Assembly: GCF_000169095.1 (NCBI RefSeq)
Contig: NZ_AAVU01000003.1
Coordinates: 62,001 to 126,000, forward strand
Direction of reading: 5' to 3'
Length of the DNA stretch: 64,000 bases
Origin: Lyngbya sp. PCC 8106
GTDB taxonomy: Bacteria > Cyanobacteriota > Cyanobacteriia > Cyanobacteriales > Microcoleaceae
Shown here in pieces: positions 17,226 to 25,370 of the stretch. The notes beneath the pieces are model-generated. The model did no database searches and was not told the DNA's origin. It worked only from the letters and a program-made list of their open reading frames with translations. Within the stretch, counting starts at the first letter, position 1. Each line of letters starts with the position of its first letter. A program made the translations under genes and the position numbers.

Positions 17226-18857
17226 ATGACCGCCGGATTCATCCTAGTAATTGCGATATTAGTGTTGGGGGGTGTGATCGCAACAGTCAGCGATCGCTTA
17301 GGGACAAAAGTCGGTAAAGCCCGTCTGAGTCTGTTCAAACTACGTCCTCGAAGCACTGCTGTTGTGGTCACCATGGTCACAGGTACCGTTTTGTCGGGTA
17401 TGACACTCGGCATTTTATTTGCAGCTAGTAAACCTCTACGTCGGGGAGTGTTTAGAATTGATGAAATTCAAGAACGACTTAATCAATCTCGCAAAGATCT
17501 CACCCGTACAGAAGATGAAAAAGAAAGGGTAGAAGCTGAGTTAGAACAAGCCAGAAATACTCTAAATTCTGCTTTAGCTCAACTTAACCAAATCAATTCT
17601 TCATTGGATCAAGCCAATACCCAAACAACAGAAACAGAAACAAAACTCCAACAAACTCAAAGTCAACTCAAAAAATCTCAAGATCGACTCAATCAACTAC
17701 AAAGTCAATTGAGTGAAATTGATGAGGCAAAAAATCAAACAGAATCTGAACTCAATCGCACGGAAAGTAAACTTCAGGAAGTCTTTCAGCAAAAACAATC
17801 CCTTCAGTCAGAAATTGAACAACTACAAACTGACCGGGAAAAGTTAATCCAACAGCGAGAACAAGTTAAAGCTCAAATTAAAGATCGCGATCGCGAAATT
17901 GCCGAGCAAGATCAAGTCATTTCTGAACGAGATCAAGTGATTGCTAAACGCGATCAAGTGATTGTTGAACGTGAAAAACTCCTGAAAGATCTCGAACAAC
18001 AACAAGCAGAACTCGAACAACAACAAGCCTATCTAAAAGATCAATTTAAACTGGTTGAGCGAGACTTTCAACTCTTACGAGAAGGAAGCGTTGTCTTAAA
18101 ACGGGGTGCAGTTTTAGCCAGTGGATTAATTCGAGTCAAAGACCCCAAAAAATCTACAGAAGTGGTTAATAGTCTATTACAAGAAGCCAATCGCAATGCC
18201 CTGAGTTCTGTACAAATGGGAAATTCTAGTATAGCGAAAGAACAAGTTCTTCAGATTACTAAAGCAGAAGTTGAAGAACTGATTCAAGAGATTGATGACG
18301 GTCAAGATTATGTCGTGCAAATTATCTCGGCTGCCAACTATTTAGCAGGGGAAAGTCAGGTTGCTGTCTTTACAAAAGCCGAACAAAATCGATTACTTTT
18401 TACCTCCGGAGAAGTGATTGCAGGAACCTCGCTGAAACCCTCCACTCTCAGTAATGATCAGCTTCAGCAACAACTCGAACAATTGCTAGATGCGTCTCGA
18501 TTCCGCGCTCGTTTTGTGGGAGTCTTGGGTGTAGATGGATTAATTCAAATTGGAGATGCTAGGGTTGAAACCTTAGTGAGCTTTTTTGAACAGTTACAAC
18601 AACATGATCAACAAGTCGAATTACAAGCCGTCGCAGCCGAAGATACTTATACAATTGGGCCGTTAAAAATAGACTTACTCGCTCGTCGAAATGGGGAGAT
18701 TATCGTGAGTACCCGTCCTCAAGATCAAGAGGTGATTACTCAAGAAGAAACGGAAACTCAACAATGGCAAACAGAGGAAATCAAACCTGAAGATATTGAG
18801 ACAGAAGGTTCACCTTTTATTATTGATCGCACCCATTCTCTGACAGAAAATGACTAG
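17226..18857 (+). CDS. DUF3084 membrane protein with long coiled coil
   Basis: A 543-residue protein of a cyanobacterial family (DUF3084). Two N-terminal membrane helices (about 4-24 and 45-67) are followed by a long heptad-rich coiled coil (about 75-290, rich in Q/E/L, including the 'DREIAEQDQVISERDQVIAK' repeats). A globular domain (about 300-500) contains 'GAVLASGLIRV', and an acidic tail closes the protein. Function is not established; the layout suggests a membrane-tethered structural or scaffold role. It is followed closely by the YqgF-fold gene on the same strand. Confidence 0.85.
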   Translation: MTAGFILVIAILVLGGVIATVSDRLGTKVGKARLSLFKLRPRSTAVVVTMVTGTVLSGMTLGILFAASKPLRRGVFRIDEIQERLNQSRKDLTRTEDEKERVEAELEQARNTLNSALAQLNQINSSLDQANTQTTETETKLQQTQSQLKKSQDRLNQLQSQLSEIDEAKNQTESELNRTESKLQEVFQQKQSLQSEIEQLQTDREKLIQQREQVKAQIKDRDREIAEQDQVISERDQVIAKRDQVIVEREKLLKDLEQQQAELEQQQAYLKDQFKLVERDFQLLREGSVVLKRGAVLASGLIRVKDPKKSTEVVNSLLQEANRNALSSVQMGNSSIAKEQVLQITKAEVEELIQEIDDGQDYVVQIISAANYLAGESQVAVFTKAEQNRLLFTSGEVIAGTSLKPSTLSNDQLQQQLEQLLDASRFRARFVGVLGVDGLIQIGDARVETLVSFFEQLQQHDQQVELQAVAAEDTYTIGPLKIDLLARRNGEIIVSTRPQDQEVITQEETETQQWQTEEIKPEDIETEGSPFIIDRTHSLTEND

Positions 18858-18901
18858 GAGTGACTGGATTAGGATTAAAAAAGTCAAAGAGGAAGCCAAC
18901 A

Positions 18902-19312
18902 ATGCCGGACATGATTCTCGGTTTTGATCCAGGTAAGGATAAATGTGGAATTGCAGTGATGGAGAATAATAATCAACTGCAATATCATCAAGTGATCCCA
19001 TCAACAGAAGCAATTAAAACGTTACAATCATTATGTCAACAGTTTCCCATTCATTTATGTGTGATGGGAAATCAAACCACCTCAAAAAGTTGGAAACAAA
19101 AACTCTCAGAAGCATTACCCAACACCCTACAAATTATTCTAGTCGATGAACGCTATAGTAGTTTAGAAGCCCGCGATCGCTATTGGCAAATGTATCCGCC
19201 TCAAGGGTTAACTCGTTTAATTCCTCAAGGAATGCGAACCCCACCGCGGCCTATCGATGATCTTGTCGCAATTATTTTGATTGAACGTTATTTGTCACAA
19301 AAATTAAATTAA
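18902..19312 (+). CDS. YqgF/RuvC-fold protein (pre-16S rRNA nuclease-like)
   Basis: About 136 residues from the ATG at 18902 ('MPDMILGFDPGKDKCGIAV'). The 'GFDPGKDKCGIAV' strand-turn is the first acidic motif of the RNase H-like YqgF/RuvX fold. 'VDERYSSLEARDRYW' matches the second, and 'RPIDDLVAIILIERYL' supplies the C-terminal acidic residues. It is distinct from canonical RuvX and typical of a second cyanobacterial family placed after DUF3084. RNA or Holliday-junction cleavage is family inference. Confidence 0.8.
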   Translation: MPDMILGFDPGKDKCGIAVMENNNQLQYHQVIPSTEAIKTLQSLCQQFPIHLCVMGNQTTSKSWKQKLSEALPNTLQIILVDERYSSLEARDRYWQMYPPQGLTRLIPQGMRTPPRPIDDLVAIILIERYLSQKLN

Positions 19313-19320
19313 ATGGTTTG

Positions 19321-19467
19321 ATGATTGCCACTTCTGAAATTAAAATTAGTTGTTTTGTCGATGAAGAACAAGATACCCAAGCGTTACAAGCCGTTCATCG
19401 GGCGTTTGGGTTATCTGACAATCAGCCTGTTGTTGTTCCTGAACTGATTGTGATTGGAAAACATTGA
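19321..19467 (+). pseudogene. Aspartokinase C-terminal fragment
   Basis: A 48-codon frame. 'IATSEIKISCFVDEEQDTQA' plus 'LQAVHRAFGL' closely resembles the end of the second ACT domain of cyanobacterial aspartate kinase (LysC). The catalytic domain is absent upstream, where the YqgF-like gene ends 8 bp before. It is therefore a truncated relic rather than a functional gene. No start signal is obvious. Confidence 0.65.
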
Positions 19468-19580
19468 CTTTCCAAGTTAGGTAAATGCACATTCATGGGA
19501 TACAACAGGAGCGATTATCTCCGCGAAAATACTGCTTAAAAGAGCATCCAGGTGTAGAAATTACCTTACCCAAGTAGTTT

Positions 19581-20960
19581 TTATTGATATTTTTTCTCTG
19601 CATCAGCGATCAGTTCTTCAAGGTTATCCATGCTACCCCATACTTCCTTTTTTTCTTCAAGAAATTTTTTCCACAAGGGCAAGGTTTCAGGAAACTTTTC
19701 AATTGTTTCTACAAAAACATCTATCATATAGGAAGAACAATCTATAAGTTGATCGTTAGAATCTTGCCACTCCAGAATACGTTGAATTAAATATTCAATA
19801 AGTTTATGATTGAGAAGTGGTATGCTTGGTTTTAGATAATTCTCAGCATTTTGTCTTCCAGAGGAGTAAGATTTTGATGAACTAAATATATTTATATTTG
19901 TTTCTATTATACACTCAGCAAAGTCAGGATCTTTTTCTAGAATGTTAGCATTGACTAAAGAATTTAAAAAAGCTTTTTTGGATGAGATTGACATTCCCTC
20001 AACATAATTTTTTCTAAATTCTTCTTTGATTTTTGGAAACAGATGAATAATATACGCTTTGTGTCTTTCCTCAGCATCCTTACTACTCAAAAAACCTTTA
20101 AACTTTTCTTTTATATGCTCTGGCGTATTAGATAAAAAGCTACTATCTATGTTGTATACGGGTGACAAAAATTGAATTCTATTATCCTTTGTTCTGGTTA
20201 TAATACTTTCTATTGCTGATTTATCAATTGTTTCAAGAATATTTTGATATTCATAAATTAGGCATTTCAAAACCCATACATATTTGATCGTTATTTTTGG
20301 TTCGTCGGGTTCTAAAAATAGGATTTTTTTGAGACAAAATTTTATTAAGTTTTGTTTGTAATTTTCGGAAGTTTGTAATAGATGACGCTGACGCAAAGCA
20401 TTCCTAACGCTGGAATAATCACTTAATAAATATTTATCTTCTACATCACGAGATAATGCTTCTGTCGCAGCTTTACCAATAATTGGGGGTTGTTTTAATA
20501 AAGTTTCAATCGCTGTTCTGATATGTGAACGAGTTAACTCAGGCGAAGGTTGAAATAAGAATCCTTCATCATCCAAAACAGGATGAGCGCATCTATGTCT
20601 ATCTTGCTGAATTCTATTTAGATGTTCATACTCAGTAGATGTCAACATTTTAACCTTTTTAAAAGCGTCATCTAAGATAGTTCTTTCCCCAATGCTAACT
20701 TGTTTCTTATCAGGTTGATTTCGTATTTTGTTTATTTCTGTTATAGATTGTCTTGCTGCTGCATCATTAAACTGTTCATCCAGATGACGAAACTTCTGAT
20801 AAAGATCGTATATAACAGCAATCCAAATCGAAACAATCGCCGAGCGATAAGCTCCTACTGAATATGAAGTAACTGCTTCTCCTGCATAAGCTCTAATATT
20901 TTCATCGGGAATACTAATTAAAAGTGTTTCTAGATCAGCAAGTTGACTGTAAGCTCTCAT
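19581..20960 (-). CDS. Protein with a HEPN-like Rx4H motif, unknown function
   Basis: 459 residues, not a family I can name. The N-terminal 150 residues are helical, and 'DRHRCAHPVL' gives Arg121-x4-His126, the catalytic motif of HEPN ribonucleases. The preceding helices ('AYRSAIVSIWIAVIYDLYQK') fit a HEPN bundle. The remaining 300 residues are charged helices without recognised motifs. The gene is A/T-rich, stands alone and is flanked by gene debris (aspartokinase relic), all consistent with a mobile defence-type gene. The function is inference. Confidence 0.75.
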   Translation of the reverse strand: MRAYSQLADLETLLISIPDENIRAYAGEAVTSYSVGAYRSAIVSIWIAVIYDLYQKFRHLDEQFNDAAARQSITEINKIRNQPDKKQVSIGERTILDDAFKKVKMLTSTEYEHLNRIQQDRHRCAHPVLDDEGFLFQPSPELTRSHIRTAIETLLKQPPIIGKAATEALSRDVEDKYLLSDYSSVRNALRQRHLLQTSENYKQNLIKFCLKKILFLEPDEPKITIKYVWVLKCLIYEYQNILETIDKSAIESIITRTKDNRIQFLSPVYNIDSSFLSNTPEHIKEKFKGFLSSKDAEERHKAYIIHLFPKIKEEFRKNYVEGMSISSKKAFLNSLVNANILEKDPDFAECIIETNINIFSSSKSYSSGRQNAENYLKPSIPLLNHKLIEYLIQRILEWQDSNDQLIDCSSYMIDVFVETIEKFPETLPLWKKFLEEKKEVWGSMDNLEELIADAEKKYQ

Positions 20961-21173
20961 GTTACTTTATAAAAAAATTGAATAATATCATTTTTTGACG
21001 GTAACTTAATAGGCATTATTTTTCATTAATTATCTTCAGAAGCAGAGCGAGAGTTCTTTAGGGCTGAGTTAGGTGAGTCGGATGGGTTCACCCAATAATC
21101 AACTGGCTAAGTCGGTGGAAAATTATTCAGCAATGAACTTACAAATATTGGTGTATATTCTCGGGTTTTACCC

Positions 21174-21440
21174 CTAAAATTTTGCCCGAATCGTAAACGA
21201 ATAATCACCTCCCGGTTCGAGTTTGTAATCCCATTTTTCGAGAAAACGACCCAATGGTTCGTGAATTAAAGCACGACCTTGAGAGGGTTGAATAATCAGA
21301 GTTTTATTTCGTCTAAACCGCCATTGAAAGCGCCACTCAAATTCTCCTGCACTGACTTCTCCTTCTAAAATGCCTTGGGGCCAGGATTGGCTTGTTACCC
21401 GAACGTAGGCAGTCGTCTCTGGTAAACTTCTAGAACTCAC
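21174..21440 (-). CDS. DUF3146-like small protein
   Basis: 88 residues. 'ETTAYVRVTSQSWPQGILEG', 'GEFEWRFQWRFRR' and the end 'LEPGGDYSFTIRAKF' match a short cyanobacterial family that I recall as DUF3146. No function is known. It lies 18 bp downstream of pth on the same strand and is probably cotranscribed with it. Confidence 0.75.
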   Translation of the reverse strand: MSSRSLPETTAYVRVTSQSWPQGILEGEVSAGEFEWRFQWRFRRNKTLIIQPSQGRALIHEPLGRFLEKWDYKLEPGGDYSFTIRAKF

Positions 21441-21458
21441 TGGTGTTTTATTTGGCGT

Positions 21459-22091
21459 TTATTCGGCAATACTGCGACTATTGTAGAGGCTCATCGATTT
21501 TTCAACGCCTTGCTTAAGACTTAATTCCACAGCCTCTACTACCAGTTTAAGCACTTTATCCATTGCCTGAGTTTCAGATGGGGAAAATTTTCCTAAAACA
21601 TGAGAGATGGTTTCACCAGTTTGACTGGATGCAGGGTCTTTCGGTTTATCAATACCAATTCGCAAACGGGGAAAGTTTTGAGTTCCAAGATGAGAAATGG
21701 TTGATTTCATCCCATTATGACCCCCCGCAGAACCCGAGAGTCGCAACCGTAACCGCCCGAGGGGTAAATCCATGTCATCATAAATGACTAAGACTGATTC
21801 TGGGGGAATTTTGTACCAATTGACAACCGCTTGAATTGCTTGTCCAGAACGATTCATGTAGGTGAGGGGTTTGAGGAGTCTTATTTGATCGCGTCCTCGA
21901 CTGATTCCTTCTCCAAATCGTCCTTGAAATTTGCGGTTTTCAGAGAGAGAAATTTGCCAATTCTCCGCTAATATATCAATTGCAGCAAAACCAATATTAT
22001 GTCGGGTTCGATCATATTTAGATTCAGGATTTCCCAAACCGACAATTAATTGGGGAATAATTAAGGGTTGAGATGAAGTTGCCTCCGTCAT
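21459..22091 (-). CDS. pth: Peptidyl-tRNA hydrolase
   Basis: 210 residues, bacterial Pth family, which recycles peptidyl-tRNA dropped from ribosomes. Conserved parts are 'LIVGLGNPESKYDRTRHNIG' with the catalytic His, 'LLKPLTYMNRSGQAI' and 'VIYDDMDLPLGRLRLR' followed by 'GSAGGHNGMKS'. Length is normal. It is upstream of the DUF3146-like gene and downstream of tatA, all on the minus strand. Confidence 0.97.
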   Translation of the reverse strand: MTEATSSQPLIIPQLIVGLGNPESKYDRTRHNIGFAAIDILAENWQISLSENRKFQGRFGEGISRGRDQIRLLKPLTYMNRSGQAIQAVVNWYKIPPESVLVIYDDMDLPLGRLRLRLSGSAGGHNGMKSTISHLGTQNFPRLRIGIDKPKDPASSQTGETISHVLGKFSPSETQAMDKVLKLVVEAVELSLKQGVEKSMSLYNSRSIAE

Positions 22092-22147
22092 GGTTGATTC
22101 TGGGTTGAAAGTGTTGTCACGACGATGTTAATGGTTTTGAACATTAA

Positions 22148-22183
22148 AAATTAAAACAGGGAGAAACGGTGATTGTTCTCCCT
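22148..22183 (-). terminator. Rho-independent terminator downstream of tatA
   Basis: On the minus strand AGGGAGAA pairs with TTCTCCCT (22158-22165 with 22176-22183) around a 10-nt loop, then a T-rich run follows toward 22148. It separates tatA from pth. Confidence 0.7.
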
Positions 22184-22229
22184 CAATTTCCGATGATATT
22201 CGCTCTTAATATTGATCTCAACATTTTGA

Positions 22230-22490
22230 TTAAGCATCAACCGCTTCATCAGTTGAAGCTACAGTCGTCATCGCTTTTTCAGGTTGAGATTTGCTCATTT
22301 TTGTTGCTTCTTCTAACTGTTTGGCTTCCCGTTTGAATTCATTTTCAAATTCTTTAGAAGCCTCTTGAAATCCCCGAATTGCCTTTCCCATACTGCGACC
22401 AATCTCGGGTAGCTTTTTCGGGCCAAAAATTAACAACGCGAGAACGAGAATTACAGCGATTTCCGGCAAACCCATTCCAAATATACTCAC
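22230..22490 (-). CDS. tatA: Sec-independent translocase subunit TatA/TatE
   Basis: 86 residues: one N-terminal membrane helix 'LPEIAVILVLALLIFGPKKL', the conserved 'FGPKKLPEIGRSMGKAIRGF' hinge and amphipathic helix, then a charged tail. This forms the pore-like oligomer of the Tat system for folded proteins. The Tat-type signal on the TRAP binding protein at 62-63 kb is a potential client. Distinction of TatA from TatE or TatB by sequence alone is not firm, but length favours TatA. Confidence 0.92.
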   Translation of the reverse strand: MSIFGMGLPEIAVILVLALLIFGPKKLPEIGRSMGKAIRGFQEASKEFENEFKREAKQLEEATKMSKSQPEKAMTTVASTDEAVDA

Positions 22491-22647
22491 AATCTGATCT
22501 CCTAAGATATTGACTAAAATTTTTGGGAGTTAGGCATAGGTGAGGGAATTTCAGCATGAAAGCTGTTCACCCTGAAAACTGGGCTAATTCAAGATCATCA
22601 CAGCCGTCGAGCCACTTTCCCCGAGGTTCCTACGCCCAACGAGCGCC

Positions 22648-22851
22648 TTAGCGACTCAGGTTCGCCCAATCTACATCCACACTTTCAAGCAGCAGTGAGG
22701 AGTTATAAATCTGTAAAATGATTAACAGAAAGACAAAAAACAGCGCCATGAAAACACCCATCAGAGGCGTTGTACCCCAACCCGGAGCGACTTTACCGTA
22801 TTCAGAGTTCAAGGGACGTAAGATGTCACCTAACCAAGTTCGTTGTGCCAT
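22648..22851 (-). CDS. psbH: Photosystem II reaction centre protein H
   Basis: 67 residues. 'MAQRTWLGDILRPLNSEYGK' and 'VAPGWGTTPLMG', followed by a membrane helix (about 30-50), are characteristic of PsbH, a single-helix PSII core subunit. It is divergent from psbN with about 85 bp between them, the usual cyanobacterial arrangement. Confidence 0.97.
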   Translation of the reverse strand: MAQRTWLGDILRPLNSEYGKVAPGWGTTPLMGVFMALFFVFLLIILQIYNSSLLLESVDVDWANLSR

Positions 22852-22900
22852 AAGTTACCTGCTGATCTAATATCGACAACAAATTTTAATGTTTCGTAAT

Positions 22901-22906
22901 ATTATA
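22901..22906 (-). promoter_or_regulatory. Possible -10 element of psbH
   Basis: TATAAT on the minus strand, 49 bp upstream of the psbH ATG. No matching -35 hexamer at normal spacing is apparent. Tentative. Confidence 0.3.
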
Positions 22907-22936
22907 TAAGGATGAGTGTCAGATTAGAATAATCCT

Positions 22937-23068
22937 ATGGAACCTGCAATAGCTCTTAACATTTCGATCGCGGCGGTCGTCGTCGTCATTACAGCTTATG
23001 CCGTCTACACGGCTTTCGGGCCTCCGGCTAAGGAATTAAGTGATCCCTTTGAAGATCATGAAGATTAA
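22937..23068 (+). CDS. psbN: PsbN, photosystem II assembly factor
   Basis: A 43-codon gene. 'MEPAIALNISIAAVVVVITA' plus 'YAVYTAFGPPAKEL' and 'DPFEDHED' is typical PsbN: one N-terminal membrane helix followed by a short acidic tail. PsbN was first taken for a PSII subunit and is now regarded as an assembly factor. It is encoded divergently from psbH, as in other cyanobacteria. Confidence 0.95.
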   Translation: MEPAIALNISIAAVVVVITAYAVYTAFGPPAKELSDPFEDHED

Positions 23069-23326
23069 CAGTTTGTAGATTCACTGTTGCAATCATTTTA
23101 GATGGAGTTGGAGCAAAGCCAGGTCGCCCAACTTGCAACCCGGACGGACTCCAATCTGTCTATTTTGGATTGAGGTGAGACTTCCATAAAATCTAGGATA
23201 AACAATCAGACCTAACTCTAGTTGGGGATCTCAGGAAAAAGATGGTGGCTCAAGCTGATGTCAAGAATCCAAGATTTGCTAGAATCGATGGGGGAAAAGT
23301 TATCGAGCACGATCATCTCTTAAACC

Positions 23327-24427
23327 ATGGGTAATAGTTTTGGGCATTTATTTCGGGTCACTACTTTCGGTGAATCTCACGGGGGCGGAGTGGGTGTAGT
23401 GATCGATGGATGCCCACCTAAATTAAACATCGATGTATCTGAAATCCAAGCAGAGTTAGATCGTCGTCGTCCCGGACAAAGCAAAATTAGCACACCGCGA
23501 AAGGAAACCGACACCTGCGAGATTCTCAGTGGTGTATTTGAGGGAAAAACCTTGGGAACGCCGATCGCCATGTTAGTGCGAAATAAGGATACTCGCCCTC
23601 AAGACTATAGTGAAATGGCGACCACCTATCGTCCCTCTCACGCAGATGCCACCTATGATGCCAAGTATGGACTTCGGAACTGGCAGGGGGGAGGCCGATC
23701 TTCAGCCCGAGAAACCATTGGGCGAGTGGCAGCAGGAGCGATCGCCAAAAAGATTTTAAAACAAGTCGTCGGCGTCGAAATAGTCGGTTACGTTAAACGA
23801 ATCAAAGATCTAGAAGGAATTGTCGATCCTGATACAGTGAACTTAGAACAGGTCGAAAGCAACATTGTTCGCTGTCCAGATAGTGAGTGCGCCCCAAAAA
23901 TGATAGAACTGATTGAACAAATACGCAATCAGGGAGATTCCATTGGAGGCGTAGTCGAATGTGTGGCGAGAAATGTGCCAAAAGGACTAGGTTCTCCTGT
24001 CTTTGATAAACTAGAAGCAGATCTCGCTAAAGGGGTAATGTCTTTACCTGCAAGTAAAGGATTTGAAATCGGTTCTGGTTTTGCAGGCACCCTTTTGAGT
24101 GGGAGTGAACACAACGACGAGTATTACACAGACGAACAAGGAACGATCCGCACCGTGAGCAATCGCTCGGGTGGCATTCAAGGGGGCATCTCAAACGGAG
24201 AGAATATTATCTTACGGGTTGCTTTTAAGCCAACGGCTACAATTCGCAAAGAGCAGCGAACAGTGACTCGTGAGGGAGAAGAAACAATGTTGGCAGCCAA
24301 GGGAAGACATGATCCCTGCGTCCTGCCGAGAGCTGTCCCGATGGTAGAAGCAATGGTTGCGCTTGTGATGTGCGATCATTTGTTACGTCATCAGGGCCAA
24401 TGTGGAACTTTAAAGCCTGAAGATTAA
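23327..24427 (+). CDS. aroC: Chorismate synthase
   Basis: 366 residues, FMN-dependent enzyme that turns EPSP into chorismate. All signatures are visible: 'GNSFGHLFRVTTFGESHGGG', 'RRRPGQSKISTPRKE', 'YDAKYGLRNWQGGGRSSARE', and 'GRHDPCVLPRAVPMVEAM' at the C-terminus. Length is typical. The metallo-hydrolase gene starts 4 bp after its stop, so the two are probably cotranscribed. Confidence 0.98.
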   Translation: MGNSFGHLFRVTTFGESHGGGVGVVIDGCPPKLNIDVSEIQAELDRRRPGQSKISTPRKETDTCEILSGVFEGKTLGTPIAMLVRNKDTRPQDYSEMATTYRPSHADATYDAKYGLRNWQGGGRSSARETIGRVAAGAIAKKILKQVVGVEIVGYVKRIKDLEGIVDPDTVNLEQVESNIVRCPDSECAPKMIELIEQIRNQGDSIGGVVECVARNVPKGLGSPVFDKLEADLAKGVMSLPASKGFEIGSGFAGTLLSGSEHNDEYYTDEQGTIRTVSNRSGGIQGGISNGENIILRVAFKPTATIRKEQRTVTREGEETMLAAKGRHDPCVLPRAVPMVEAMVALVMCDHLLRHQGQCGTLKPED

Positions 24428-24431
24428 CGAC

Positions 24432-25343
24432 ATGGAAACCGCGACCACGCCTGCTATGGTAACTGCTCTCGATAGCCCAAACCCCTCAATTTCCTCTTTT
24501 AACCCAGATGATTTTGTGGTTCAATTCTGGGGAGTACGAGGGAGTATTCCCACGCCGGGAAAAAGCACCATTCGCTATGGGGGAAATACCTCCTGTTTAG
24601 AAATGCGGGTAGCTGGTAAACGGCTAATCTTTGATGGCGGTACAGGCTTGCGAATGTTAGGCGATGCCATGATGGCAGAAATGCCGATTGAAGCCTATAT
24701 GTTTTTTACCCACTACCATTGGGATCATATTCAAGGCTTTCCCTTGTTTACCCCGGCATTTCTTCCGGGTAATTGTTTTCATATTTATGGGTCGATTCCT
24801 CCACAGGGGGAGTCAATGAAAAAGCACTTTATTGAACGAGTTTTACATCCCAATTCTTCGGTTCCCCTCAAAGGATTACAAGCCGATTTGAGATTTTATG
24901 AACTTAAAGCCGGAGATTCAATGATGCTTGATGACATCAAAATTGAAACCGGACAACTCAATCATCCCAACACCGCTATGGGATATCGCATCACTTGGAA
25001 TGGTCGAAGCGTTGTGTACTGTTCTGATACCGAACATTTACCGGATGGCTTAGACGAAAACGTGTTAAACCTCTCCCAAGATGCAGATGTTCTGATCTAC
25101 GATGCCATGTACACCGATGAAGAATATCACAGCCCCAAATCTCCGAAGGTGGGTTGGGGACATTCAACCTGGCAGGAAGCAGTCAAAATGGCAGAAGCCG
25201 CAGGGGTGAAGCGAGTCGTGATTTTTCACCACGATCCCACCCACAGCGATGACTTTTTGGATCAGATAGAACAAGAGGTGCAAGCGGTCTTTCCCAAGGC
25301 GATTATGGCACGAGAAGGTTTAGTTGTACCCATTGGAGTTTAA
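24432..25343 (+). CDS. Metallo-beta-lactamase-fold hydrolase
   Basis: 303 residues. 'VVQFWGVRGSIPTPGKSTIR' and 'GGNTSCLEM' open the domain. 'FFTHYHWDHIQGFPLF' supplies the HxHxDH zinc motif, and 'YRITWNGRSVVYCSDTEH', 'DAMYTDEEY' and 'GWGHSTWQEAV' the later metal ligands. It resembles phosphodiesterase-type MBL proteins of the PhnP/RNase Z-like group; the substrate is not known. It sits 4 bp downstream of aroC. Confidence 0.88.
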   Translation: METATTPAMVTALDSPNPSISSFNPDDFVVQFWGVRGSIPTPGKSTIRYGGNTSCLEMRVAGKRLIFDGGTGLRMLGDAMMAEMPIEAYMFFTHYHWDHIQGFPLFTPAFLPGNCFHIYGSIPPQGESMKKHFIERVLHPNSSVPLKGLQADLRFYELKAGDSMMLDDIKIETGQLNHPNTAMGYRITWNGRSVVYCSDTEHLPDGLDENVLNLSQDADVLIYDAMYTDEEYHSPKSPKVGWGHSTWQEAVKMAEAAGVKRVVIFHHDPTHSDDFLDQIEQEVQAVFPKAIMAREGLVVPIGV

Positions 25344-25370
25344 CCGACAATTGATCCCATGATAGATTGA

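Noticed and set aside
19485..19577. 30-codon ORF ending 'EHPGVEITLPK', somewhat HicA-like
   Set aside because: Too short, no ribosome-binding site, and the resemblance is weak.
23242..23334. 30-codon ORF overlapping the start of aroC
   Set aside because: It begins at an ATG after an A-rich stretch and ends inside aroC, with no recognisable protein features; more likely the aroC leader.
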